Of a stretch of 10,342 nucleotides of DNA, positions 1 through 7,658 are shown in pieces. Every line of letters starts with the position of its first letter. Position 1 is the first letter of the stretch. Position numbers and translations under genes: made by a program. This DNA is from Bacteroidia bacterium (lineage in GTDB: Bacteria; Bacteroidota; Bacteroidia; Bacteroidales; Azobacteroidaceae), in NCBI GenBank assembly GCA_025996815.1, contig BNTT01000110.1, forward strand, positions 1 to 10,342, read 5' to 3'. The notes beneath the pieces are model-generated. The model was not told where the DNA came from, made no database searches, and was given only the letters and a program-made list of their open reading frames with translations.

Positions 1-257
1 TCAGTACCGCTAAAGCATGGTATAAGGAACAGCAATCGGGCTTGGACGAAAAGTTTGAGTTGTCGTTGAGGGTAGCGATTGCCAATATATTGAAAATGCC
101 GTCTGCGTATGCCGTGCGCTATAAAAATGTACGGATAGCCCACACAAAAATATTTCCGTACAATGTCCATTTCTATATAGATGACGAGAAAGAACAAATA
201 GTCGTCATCGGTATTGTTCATAACAAAAGAATCAACGCGATTTTTCTTGATAGATAA
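1..257 (+). CDS. RelE/ParE-family type II toxin, 5'-truncated by the window edge
   Basis: The reading frame is open from position 3 (S-T-A-K-A-W-Y-K-E-Q-Q-S-G-L) to a TAA at 255-257, so the gene starts upstream and about 84 residues are visible. Family features are a W-Y-x-E-Q-Q-x-G-L start of helix 1, a second helix ending in K-M-P-S-A-Y, then the beta-hairpin pattern Y-K-N-V-R followed by F-P-Y-N-V-H-F-Y and I-V-V-I-G-I-V-H-N-K-R. This layout is typical of ParE/RelE toxins, which poison gyrase (ParE) or cleave ribosome-bound mRNA (RelE); the sequence does not separate the two. A partner antitoxin would normally lie just upstream, outside the window. The TTG at 42 is not a credible start because homologous sequence continues upstream of it. 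The C-terminus looks complete. Confidence 0.8.
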   Translation, partial: STAKAWYKEQQSGLDEKFELSLRVAIANILKMPSAYAVRYKNVRIAHTKIFPYNVHFYIDDEKEQIVVIGIVHNKRINAIFLDR

Positions 258-279
258 CTCTACACATTATTTGGGGATA

Positions 280-299
280 AATACCACGAATGTGGTATT
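280..299. repeat. Perfect 8-bp inverted repeat (hairpin or operator)
   Basis: The arms AATACCAC (280-287) and GTGGTATT (292-299) are exact reverse complements around a GAAT loop. The element lies 22 bp after the toxin stop codon. Its right arm overlaps the TTG of the predicted -33 element of the next promoter. No T-run follows, so it is a poor intrinsic terminator. A protein-binding operator or an mRNA 3'-end stabiliser for the toxin transcript is equally possible. The repeat is seen directly; its role is unknown. Confidence 0.55.
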
Positions 300-328
300 G
301 CACAATTCGCGCAAAAGCACTATCTTTG
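298..328 (+). promoter_or_regulatory. Bacteroidetes-type promoter (-33 TTG / -7 TAnnTTTG) for the TlpA pair
   Basis: TATCTTTG at 321-328 matches the Bacteroidetes -7 consensus TAnnTTTG, and TTG at 298-300 is separated from it by 20 bp, about the expected -33 spacing. Transcription would start near 335, leaving a leader of roughly 16 nt before the ATG at 351. The leader is AT-rich without a purine-rich Shine-Dalgarno sequence, as is usual in this phylum. Confidence 0.65.
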
Positions 329-350
329 TGGCGATTTTACAACAATAAAT

Positions 351-1568
351 ATGAAAGCAATTAATGCAGCAATGATTGGATTAGGATTATTCACCGCGTG
401 CACGCCCTCTACGGGGCGGTTGCAGGACGGTGTTTGGCGCGGCGAGTTGGCTGTGTATGAGGGTCGGCAAGTGCCGTTTTTGTTTGAGGTGCAGCGTGCG
501 GCAACGGATGCTGCCGTCGTGACTTTGCTCAATGGCGACGAGCGTGTGCCACTGACCGGTGTTCAGTATGTCGGCGACACGGTGCTTATTCCGATTGAAG
601 CCTACGATGCCGTCATAAAAGCCACGGTGTCCGGCGACCGGTTGGAGGGGCTTTTTCTTAAAAATTACGTTGACAACGATTTGGGCGTTGCGTTCAACGC
701 CCGGCGAGGGGATGCTCCCCGCTTTGAGGTTTCCGCCCAGCCGACCGGTTTTTCGCTCGATGGCAAGTGGGATGTGTTTTTTGGCGAAAAGCATGACGTA
801 ACGCGCAATGTGGGCATTTTCAAGTCCGAAAATCAAATCGTAACCGGCTCTATACTAACTAATTCGGGCGATTTGCGATTTTTGGAAGGTGCTTTGACGG
901 AGCAGGGCGTGGTGCTGTCGGCGTTTAGCGGCTTGAGTCCCTACCTGATTGAAATCAATTTCACGGACGACACCTCGTTTGAAGGCACGTTTTATACCGC
1001 ACGCAGTCAAACAAAATTGGTTGGCAAGCGCAACGAGCACGCCGCTTTGGACGATGCCTATAGTCTGGCGCAACTCAAAGCGGGATTTTCGACCCTGAGC
1101 TTTGCGCTGCCCAACACCGACGGACAGATTATTTCGCTCAAAGACGAGCGTTACAAAGACAAGGTCGTGATTATATCCATTTTGGGCAGTTGGTGCCCCA
1201 ATTGTTTGGACGAATTGGGCTTTTTGGCTCCGTGGTATGCTGCCAACAAAGACCGCGGCGTGGAAGTTATCGGGTTGGCTTTTGAACGAAAAAATGACTT
1301 GGAATATGCCACAAAGGCAATCAATCGCCTGAAAGAGCGGTTTGGCGTGGGGTATGAAATCCTGTTTGCCGGTCAGGCTAATGCCGAAACCGTCGCCAAG
1401 GTATTACCCGAAGTGCAGAATTTTGGCGGCTATCCCACCACCATTTTCATCGACAAAACGGGGAAAGTGCAAAAAATACACACCGGCTACAGCGGACCTG
1501 CCACCGGCTTGTTTTACGAAGAGTTCAAAAAAGAGTTTAATGAGTTGCTCGACAGCCTGTTGAAATAA
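351..1568 (+). CDS. TlpA-like thiol-disulfide oxidoreductase lipoprotein
   Basis: 405 residues. A short signal sequence ends in a lipobox-like F-T-A-C, with the probable lipidated cysteine at residue 17. Residues about 26-228 are a beta-rich extension that I do not recognise as a named family. It appears to be two similar units, one starting D-G-V-W-R-G (26-31) and one D-G-K-W-D-V (137-142), each about 90 residues. Residues about 245-405 form a TlpA/AhpC-type thioredoxin fold with the active site W281-C-P-N-C285 and the expected cis-proline at P362 (G-G-Y-P-T-T-I-F-I-D). It probably reduces or exchanges periplasmic disulfides. The C-P-N-C dipeptide differs from the C-G-P-C of its neighbour, which suggests a different redox potential (inference). 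It starts at the first ATG after a good promoter and is followed 26 bp later by a second TlpA-like gene, so the two are probably co-transcribed. Confidence 0.85.
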   Translation: MKAINAAMIGLGLFTACTPSTGRLQDGVWRGELAVYEGRQVPFLFEVQRAATDAAVVTLLNGDERVPLTGVQYVGDTVLIPIEAYDAVIKATVSGDRLEGLFLKNYVDNDLGVAFNARRGDAPRFEVSAQPTGFSLDGKWDVFFGEKHDVTRNVGIFKSENQIVTGSILTNSGDLRFLEGALTEQGVVLSAFSGLSPYLIEINFTDDTSFEGTFYTARSQTKLVGKRNEHAALDDAYSLAQLKAGFSTLSFALPNTDGQIISLKDERYKDKVVIISILGSWCPNCLDELGFLAPWYAANKDRGVEVIGLAFERKNDLEYATKAINRLKERFGVGYEILFAGQANAETVAKVLPEVQNFGGYPTTIFIDKTGKVQKIHTGYSGPATGLFYEEFKKEFNELLDSLLK

Positions 1569-1594
1569 AAATATAAATTTAAAAAATAAAAACA

Positions 1595-2575
1595 ATGAAA
1601 AAAAGTTTATTATTATTGTCGCTCATCGCGTGTGCGTCTGCGGCATCGGCGAAAAATTTATCCATCACAGGTAGTGTGGAAAACGTGCAGTCGGGGCAGA
1701 TTTATCTGCAAAAGTTTGAAAACAAAATGCTCCGCGTGATTGATTCGGCGCGAATCATCGACGGCAAATTCAAGTTTTCAAAAGACGTGGAACTGCCTGA
1801 GTTGTATGCCCTTACGGTGGATACGACCAAGAGTTCGTACCTCGTGTTTTTCGACGAAAATCCGGTAACCGTCAAGTTCAGCACGGACAACTATTATGCA
1901 AAAACCGTGGTTACAGGCTCTAAATTGCAGGACCTGTTTGTCGCGTACAAAAAAGATGCCCCTGAAGCGGTGGATGGATTTATTAAAGCAAACCCCACAT
2001 CTTTGGTGTCGGCGTATGTGCTCTATCGCGATTTTTCCTACCGCCTGTCGCCCGAAGAAATTCTGTCTAATATTCAGTTGCTGGACAAGTCTTTGCATAA
2101 TACGCCCTACGTGAAAGTGCTCAACGAGTTGGTCGTAACCCTTCAAGCGGTTGGCGTAGGCAAAAAGGCACTCGATTTCACGGTGGACGACACGGAAGGC
2201 AATCCGGTCAAGTTTTCCGACCAATGGGTCAAAGCCGAATACACTTTGGTCGACTTTTGGGCAGCGTGGTGCGGTCCGTGCCGCCGCGAAAATCCCAATG
2301 TGGTGGCTGCCTACGAAGCCTACAAAGACAAAGGCTTCACCGTCTTTGGCGTGTCGCTCGACAAAAGCAAAGATGCGTGGCTCAAAGCCATCGAAAAAGA
2401 CAATCTCACGTGGACGCACGTTTCCGATTTAGCCTATTGGGACAGTGCCCCCGCCAAACTATACGGCATACGAGCCATCCCCGCCAACCTTTTGATTGAC
2501 AAAAACGGCATCATCGTAGCCAAAAACATCCGCGGAGAGGAATTGCACACTACATTGGCGCGGTTGCTGCCGTAA
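1595..2575 (+). CDS. TlpA-family thiol-disulfide oxidoreductase with N-terminal DUF4369-like domain
   Basis: 326 residues. The N-terminus (M-K-K-S-L-L-L-L-S-L-I-A-C-A-S-A-A-S-A) is a signal peptide. It could be cut after A19 by signal peptidase I, or lipidated at C13 because L-I-A-C also fits a lipobox; the short 12-residue leader makes lipidation less certain. Residues about 22-105 show the DUF4369 pattern (I-T-G-S-V, G-Q-I-Y-L-Q, D-S-A-R-I-I-D-G-K-F-K-F). A helical linker follows. Residues about 190-326 are a thioredoxin fold with W225-C-G-P-C229 and cis-proline P296 (R-A-I-P-A-N-L-L-I-D). Bacteroidetes encode many such periplasmic proteins, and the substrate cannot be named. It lies 26 bp behind the first TlpA-like gene with no promoter between, so an operon is likely. 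The 26-bp gap is almost entirely A/T and has no Shine-Dalgarno sequence. Confidence 0.88.
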   Translation: MKKSLLLLSLIACASAASAKNLSITGSVENVQSGQIYLQKFENKMLRVIDSARIIDGKFKFSKDVELPELYALTVDTTKSSYLVFFDENPVTVKFSTDNYYAKTVVTGSKLQDLFVAYKKDAPEAVDGFIKANPTSLVSAYVLYRDFSYRLSPEEILSNIQLLDKSLHNTPYVKVLNELVVTLQAVGVGKKALDFTVDDTEGNPVKFSDQWVKAEYTLVDFWAAWCGPCRRENPNVVAAYEAYKDKGFTVFGVSLDKSKDAWLKAIEKDNLTWTHVSDLAYWDSAPAKLYGIRAIPANLLIDKNGIIVAKNIRGEELHTTLARLLP

Positions 2576-2639
2576 AAAGAAATGCACAATTTGAAGATAC
2601 AATTGCACAAAATGGGCTTTATTTTTGTTTATTTGTTCG

Positions 2640-2647
2640 TAACTTTG
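2640..2647 (+). promoter_or_regulatory. Candidate -7 element for the SusC-SusD operon
   Basis: TAACTTTG at 2640-2647 fits TAnnTTTG and sits 39 bp before the ATG at 2687, which would give a leader of about 33 nt that is nearly all A/T. A convincing TTG at the -33 position is missing. A second match, TATTTTTG at 2620-2627, also lacks a well-spaced -33. The absence of a good -33 may mean that an activator or alternative sigma factor is needed, which is common for SusCD operons, but this is inference. Confidence 0.45.
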
Positions 2648-2686
2648 TGAAGTTAATTTTTATTTATTTATTAAATTCTAAAAAAT

Positions 2687-5600
2687 ATGAAAAAGAAACG
2701 AAGTTATTTCAAGTCAGCGATGCTCTTAGCCGCCGTCATGGTATTCACAGGGGGGGGGGTACAGCCCCTGCGGGCTGAGGCTCCCCAAGAAGCTAAAAGC
2801 GCCGTCTCCGGCGTTGTTAGTGATGCGGATGGACCCATTATCGGCGCAAGTGTCGTCGAAAAGGGAAATCCAAGTAATGGTGTGTCAACCGATGTGGATG
2901 GAAAGTACACTCTGCGGGTGTCGCCCAACGCCACGTTGGTTGTGTCTTATCTGGGTTATGCCAGCCAGGACGTTGCCGTAAGCGGCAGAACAACCATCAA
3001 TGTTACGCTTGCCGAAGATGCCAAGGCATTGGAGGAAGTGGTGGTGATTGGGTATGGCACTACCCGCAAGCAGGACCTTTCGATGGCTGTTTCGACGGTG
3101 AAACTTGACCAGTCGATGAAAAGCCGTCCCGGCGCAAGTGTGGCTTCTTTGCTACAAGGCAAAGTGCCGGGGATGACGATTCAGGCTCAGGGTGGAGACC
3201 CTGTGAACCACGGACAAACTATTCTTATCCGTGGTAGGAGTTCGAAGGAGATTGATAAAAATGGCGTACTTTGGGTCGTTGACGGCGTGCCGGGTGCTCC
3301 TTATTCAGTGGAAGACATCGAAACAGTTACTGTTTTGAAAGATGCTGCTTCGGCTGCTATCTACGGAGCGCAAGTAGGTTCCGGTGGTGTTATCGTTATC
3401 ACTACCAAAAAAGCGCAGGTAGGAAAAGTGAAAATCGAGGCAAATGCTTCTTATGGCATTAAAAGTGCATGGAAATTGCCGGAAGCAGTTACTGCCGAAC
3501 AATACATGATGTTGTGGGACGCTGCCATTAACTCTTCAACCGGAGTAAAAACGCTTGATACGGCTCAGGACCCTGTAGCCTATCCTTATGGAGCGGTTAC
3601 TCGCACAAATTGGGTGGACGAAGTATTTCGTACCGCTTCCACTCAGCACTATGCCCTGTCCCTTTCGGGAGGTAGTGAAACCCTCAAAGCGTTGGCTTCC
3701 GTCGCTTTTGACAAGAATGAAGGTATATTGTTAAACACTTTCTCAAAAGGCTTGAATGTTAAACTTAATGTGGAGTTTCAACCGGCAAAGTGGTTAAAGA
3801 TTACTGAAAGAGGGTCTTTTGCTTATAGCAACGGTCAAGGGGATGTAGATAATTTCGGACACGGAGGAGCTTTGATGCGCGCTATTATGTATCCGCGTTC
3901 GGCTACGGTTTACGAACACAATGCAGACGGTACAGTTGCTTTGGATGCCGATGGCAATCCACGCTTCGGAGGTACGTTCCCTGAAATTGACCAGAAAGGC
4001 GCTTTAGCCGGTTATGGTGAAATCCGCAACCCGGTGGCTCAGTTGTTGCGTTTGCGCCAAAACAGGCCGAATGCAAACGTTTATTCGACTACCGGTATAG
4101 AAATCAAGCCGATTGCTGCCCTTACTTTACGTTCGGACTTTACGGCTTATTTGAATCCTTCGCGTTTTGAAGAATTTACGCCGAGCGTTTACGAATTGGG
4201 TGCGGCAGGAGATACAAGAAATAGTCGTTCTGTCAAGTCTGAGTGGAATAGTGGCTGGTTATCGGAAACTACGGCAACTTATGCCGAGCAATTCGGAGAA
4301 CATCATATTTCGGCTATGGCAGGTTATACCGCAAAATATTCAACCGGACGCGGTAATGAGACACGCACTTATGACTTTACGAAAGAAAATGACCATTTTA
4401 CAATATTGGGCAATGGTGGGAATTATTCCAGTTACAAGCCGGATGAATGGATAAATGAGGAAGCCTTGACATCTGTTATGGGTCGTATCGGTTATTCATA
4501 CGGCGACCGCTATTTTGCTACGGCATCTGTGCGTCGTGATGCTACATCGAAATTAGCACCCCAAAATAATTCAGGCGTATTCCCCGCTTTTTCGGCATCG
4601 TGGAAAATATCATCCGAGGAGTTCTTCAATGTTGAGGCTATTAACTTATTGAAATTAAGAGCCGGATGGGGTCAGATTGGTAACATAAGCACCGTAGATA
4701 ATTATTCTTATTTCGCCGGTTTAGTAAACTCAGCCCTTGTTTCGTTAGGCAATGGTGATGAAATTCAAGGAATGTATGTGGCAACCATTCCTAACCGTAA
4801 GTTAATATGGGAAACCTCAGAACAGACTTCATTAGGTCTTGATGCTACATTACTTGATAATTCTTTGAACATCACTATTGATTGGTTTGATAAGACAACC
4901 AAAGATTTGATTGATACCAAACCGCTTCCTCCAATGGCGGGTTATAAAGACGAGCCAAATGGCAACATCGGAGAAGTGTCGAACAAAGGTTGGGAACTGG
5001 GTGCCGATTATACAAAGAAATTCGGTGAAGTGACGCTCAATCTTTCCGGTAACTTGTCTTCGGTAAAAAGCAAAGTAGTTGAAATGGACGGGAAAGTATA
5101 TAATCACGGCGATTTTGGAAATAGTGGTCCTCAACCCCTACGTTCGGAAGCAGGGCAACCCTGGTATTCGTATAAGTTGATTAAAACAGACGGTATCTTC
5201 CAATCGCAAGCAGAAATCGATGCTTATACATGGACAGACCCTCAAACAGGTAATACCAGGAAGATTCAACCGAATGCTCAACCGGGTGACTTGAAGTTTA
5301 TAGACTCCAGCAATAACGGTCTCGGAGATGGTATTATCAACGATGACGACCGTCAATATATGGGCAGTTATTTACCCGAATTGACTTACGGATTTAACGT
5401 CGGTCTTGAATACAAGGGCTTTGATTTTACTGCCTTTTTCCAGGGGATTTCGGATGTGAAAGTATTCAACGGTATCAAGGCGTTGGCTTACAATGGTCGC
5501 ACCCAAGGACACTACTTCTTGAATGATGTGATGGACAACTGGACATTAGACCACGCATCGAAGAATCCTCGTTTGGCTTTATTTGAAGACCCTAACAATA

Positions 5601-5866
5601 ACTTTAAGACGGCTTCCGATTACTTGTTGGAAGATGGCAGTTATCTGCGTTTGAAGAATGTGACATTAGGCTATACTTTGCCTAAATCGTTGATGACAAG
5701 CATAGGAGCAAGCGGTTCGAGAATACGTGTTTATGTTGCCGGCGAAAATTTACTTACTTTTACCAACTATTCGGGTTTTGACCCTGAAGTAGGTAACAAT
5801 GGAATTGACGGCGGCACCTATCCCGTGGCTCGTGCCTTCAACTTTGGTGTCAATGTTAGTTTTTAA
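2687..5866 (+). CDS. SusC/RagA-family TonB-dependent outer-membrane transporter
   Basis: 1059 residues, within the usual range for SusC proteins. The signal peptide is about residues 1-31 (K-K-K-R start, hydrophobic A-M-L-L-A-A-V-M-V-F, then A-E-A). Residues 38-110 are a carboxypeptidase-regulatory-like beta sandwich (S-G-V-V-S-D-A-D-G-P-I-I-G-A-S-V, T-D-V-D-G-K-Y-T-L). The TonB-box-like stretch E-E-V-V-V-I-G-Y-G is at 116-124. The plug is about 130-243, with I-R-G-R-S-S, V-V-D-G-V-P and I-E-T-V-T-V-L-K-D-A-A-S-A-A-I-Y-G. The rest is the beta barrel, ending in N-V-S-F with the C-terminal aromatic typical of barrel proteins. There is no N-terminal STN signalling domain, so direct anti-sigma signalling is unlikely. 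It imports a large ligand, such as a glycan or peptide, using energy from TonB-ExbBD. SusD follows after 27 bp. A run of ten G residues lies in the signal-peptide codons and could switch the gene on and off. Confidence 0.95.
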   Translation: MKKKRSYFKSAMLLAAVMVFTGGGVQPLRAEAPQEAKSAVSGVVSDADGPIIGASVVEKGNPSNGVSTDVDGKYTLRVSPNATLVVSYLGYASQDVAVSGRTTINVTLAEDAKALEEVVVIGYGTTRKQDLSMAVSTVKLDQSMKSRPGASVASLLQGKVPGMTIQAQGGDPVNHGQTILIRGRSSKEIDKNGVLWVVDGVPGAPYSVEDIETVTVLKDAASAAIYGAQVGSGGVIVITTKKAQVGKVKIEANASYGIKSAWKLPEAVTAEQYMMLWDAAINSSTGVKTLDTAQDPVAYPYGAVTRTNWVDEVFRTASTQHYALSLSGGSETLKALASVAFDKNEGILLNTFSKGLNVKLNVEFQPAKWLKITERGSFAYSNGQGDVDNFGHGGALMRAIMYPRSATVYEHNADGTVALDADGNPRFGGTFPEIDQKGALAGYGEIRNPVAQLLRLRQNRPNANVYSTTGIEIKPIAALTLRSDFTAYLNPSRFEEFTPSVYELGAAGDTRNSRSVKSEWNSGWLSETTATYAEQFGEHHISAMAGYTAKYSTGRGNETRTYDFTKENDHFTILGNGGNYSSYKPDEWINEEALTSVMGRIGYSYGDRYFATASVRRDATSKLAPQNNSGVFPAFSASWKISSEEFFNVEAINLLKLRAGWGQIGNISTVDNYSYFAGLVNSALVSLGNGDEIQGMYVATIPNRKLIWETSEQTSLGLDATLLDNSLNITIDWFDKTTKDLIDTKPLPPMAGYKDEPNGNIGEVSNKGWELGADYTKKFGEVTLNLSGNLSSVKSKVVEMDGKVYNHGDFGNSGPQPLRSEAGQPWYSYKLIKTDGIFQSQAEIDAYTWTDPQTGNTRKIQPNAQPGDLKFIDSSNNGLGDGIINDDDRQYMGSYLPELTYGFNVGLEYKGFDFTAFFQGISDVKVFNGIKALAYNGRTQGHYFLNDVMDNWTLDHASKNPRLALFEDPNNNFKTASDYLLEDGSYLRLKNVTLGYTLPKSLMTSIGASGSRIRVYVAGENLLTFTNYSGFDPEVGNNGIDGGTYPVARAFNFGVNVSF
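2750..2759 (+). repeat. Homopolymeric G10 tract inside the SusC signal-peptide codons
   Basis: Ten consecutive G residues encode G22-G23-G24 and the first base of V25 of the SusC protein. In the given sequence the gene is in frame. One extra G (or loss of two) leads to a TGA at 2776-2778 and a 30-residue peptide. Loss of one G leads to a TAA at 2979-2981 and a 97-residue peptide. Long G tracts near the start of surface-protein genes are a known substrate for slipped-strand mispairing in other bacteria. Whether it varies here is not shown by one sequence. Confidence 0.85.
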
Positions 5867-5893
5867 TTATTAATTATTAATACATTATATAAT

Positions 5894-7630
5894 ATGAAAA
5901 GTATATTAAAATATAGTACAAAGGGATTATTATTAACAATATCCCTGTTGATGGCGGGATGTTCCGATTTTTTGGAATATCAAAAGTATGGACCCGGTGA
6001 CTCCGAAAGTTTTTGGAAAACAGAGGTGGATGTACGCAAAGGCTTGAATGCTTTCTATGAATACACCCCCGTAGAAGAATGTACCGGACGTGGTACGTAC
6101 TGGTATGAAAACTGTAGTGACAATATGACTACCGGACGTACCCATCCAGATGCTGACCCTATAAAAAATTTCACACTCAGTTCTACCACCAGGAGTGCCC
6201 TCTCTACACCTTGGAACGAAATGACTCGTGTGATAACGAAAGCGAATGACGTGTTGCGTTATGTTCCCAAGGTGGAAAGTCTTGAGCCTGCACTTAAGGA
6301 TAATGCCATAGGTCAGGGTTATTTCTTCCGTGCTTATGGTTATTTGTGGCTTTGCCCTTGGTATGGCGACAATCGCAACGGTGGTATTCCTATCGTGACC
6401 GAAGAAACTACCGTTGATGAATTGGATGCCCCTCGTCCGGCTTCGGTATTGGAAAACTACGATATGATTATAGCCGACTTGCGTAAAGCGGGTGAATTGT
6501 TGCCTTCGTACTCGCAGTTAGCCACTGCCGACCAGGGTCGTCCTCATAAAACGGCTGCTTGGGCTTTTGCCGCACGTGCCGCTTTGTATGCTGCCGAATA
6601 TGATGCGGCTAAATACTTCCCAATAGTCATTGAGATGTGTGATAATATTATCAACTTGACGGGTGCCGATAAGCGTGAACTGCATTATTTGGCAGCCGAC
6701 CATAATTTCGATGACCCGGCTACAAATTCGTATGGACTTCCTGCTTCAAATTTCTCCGACCTGTTCCGGCTGGAAAATAACTTCTCGAAAGAATATATCT
6801 ATTCTATCTTTGGTAGTGCAGAGAGAGGTCCGAAATTTGCCGGTATGGGTTTTCAGAATGGCGGTTTTGGCGGTTACAATACTTGGGGTTATTTTAATCC
6901 TACCGCAGAATTTTATGAAGCCTTCGAGCCGGACGATACCCGTCGCGATGCTACCATCCTTGCTCCCGGTCAGAGAGTCCTTCATCCGACAAGTAGCGGC
7001 GTTTTGACCAATCGTAAAATATGGTCTCTTGTGCCTGAAGCCGACGCGGAAGCCGAAGGACTTATCGCCGGACAAATAGGTACAGGTCAAACGAGTCTTT
7101 TTTGTCGCAAAGTGCACGCTGTATATGAAGTAGAGGGTGGTTTTGGTACGATTTACAGTACCAGCGGCGACAACTTAAGCAATCGTGCAGGAACCGTAGT
7201 GATGCGTTATGCCGATATCTTGTTGATGAAAGCTGAAGCGTTGATTTGGACAAAAGGCGAAGGTAATCAAGACGCTAAAGATTTACTGAATCAAATACGT
7301 AAACGTGCAGGTTTGCTCGAAAACAGCCCGGCTACGAAAGCGGCTTTGAAAAACGAACGGCGTTGCGAATTGTCATTTGAATTTTTACCCAGCCGCCACA
7401 TCGACTTGGTTCGTTGGGGAGATGCAGAAGCCGCTTATAAACAACCGCTACATGGTTATACCGTGAAATTCAAAACTGTGGGCACAGACACACACGTGTT
7501 CGACCCATCGGAAAAGTTTGTAGCGTGGCCGGCACGTAACTTCGACCCTGTTAAAAATCATGTTTTCCCGATTCCTCAATCTATCATTAATAAGAGCAAT
7601 GGGGTTTTAAAACAAAACGAAGGCTGGTAA
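5894..7630 (+). CDS. SusD/RagB-family nutrient-binding outer-membrane lipoprotein
   Basis: 578 residues. The lipoprotein signal ends in L-M-A-G-C with the lipidated cysteine at residue 23, followed by S-D-F-L-E, the usual start of mature SusD proteins. Family landmarks are G-Q-G-Y-F-F-R-A-Y-G-Y-L-W-L (140-153) followed by Y-G-D (157-159), the TPR-like helix around G-R-P-H-K-T-A-A-W-A-F-A-A-R-A-A-L-Y-A-A (215-234), K-A-E-A-L-I-W near the middle of the C-terminal half, and the closing signature F-P-I-P-x-x-I-I-N-K-S-N-G-V-L-K-Q-N-E-G-W. SusD acts as the hinged lid over the SusC barrel at the cell surface and binds the ligand. The gene follows susC by 27 bp and precedes a third lipoprotein gene by 28 bp, so the three form one operon. 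Sequence alone does not tell the ligand. Confidence 0.95.
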   Translation: MKSILKYSTKGLLLTISLLMAGCSDFLEYQKYGPGDSESFWKTEVDVRKGLNAFYEYTPVEECTGRGTYWYENCSDNMTTGRTHPDADPIKNFTLSSTTRSALSTPWNEMTRVITKANDVLRYVPKVESLEPALKDNAIGQGYFFRAYGYLWLCPWYGDNRNGGIPIVTEETTVDELDAPRPASVLENYDMIIADLRKAGELLPSYSQLATADQGRPHKTAAWAFAARAALYAAEYDAAKYFPIVIEMCDNIINLTGADKRELHYLAADHNFDDPATNSYGLPASNFSDLFRLENNFSKEYIYSIFGSAERGPKFAGMGFQNGGFGGYNTWGYFNPTAEFYEAFEPDDTRRDATILAPGQRVLHPTSSGVLTNRKIWSLVPEADAEAEGLIAGQIGTGQTSLFCRKVHAVYEVEGGFGTIYSTSGDNLSNRAGTVVMRYADILLMKAEALIWTKGEGNQDAKDLLNQIRKRAGLLENSPATKAALKNERRCELSFEFLPSRHIDLVRWGDAEAAYKQPLHGYTVKFKTVGTDTHVFDPSEKFVAWPARNFDPVKNHVFPIPQSIINKSNGVLKQNEGW

Positions 7631-7658
7631 TAGTATAAACAAATTAATAATAAAAGAT

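Noticed and set aside
1778..2419. 213-codon open frame on the minus strand opposite the second TlpA-like gene
   Set aside because: The plus strand encodes a clear DUF4369-thioredoxin protein there, and the antisense product has no signal peptide or family motif.
2602..2610. ATTGCACAA shared with 297-305 as a common regulatory motif of both operons
   Set aside because: The distance to the -7 box differs between the two sites, and a nine-base match in AT-rich sequence can arise by chance.
2620..2627. TATTTTTG as the main -7 box of the SusC promoter
   Set aside because: It fits the consensus but lies in a T-rich stretch, has no TTG at the proper distance, and TAACTTTG at 2640 is placed closer to the start codon; kept only as an alternative.
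5864..5893. ATTAATTATTAAT repeats between susC and susD as a regulatory repeat
   Set aside because: Simple A/T sequence typical of Bacteroidetes leaders; the other intra-operon gaps have similar length and composition.
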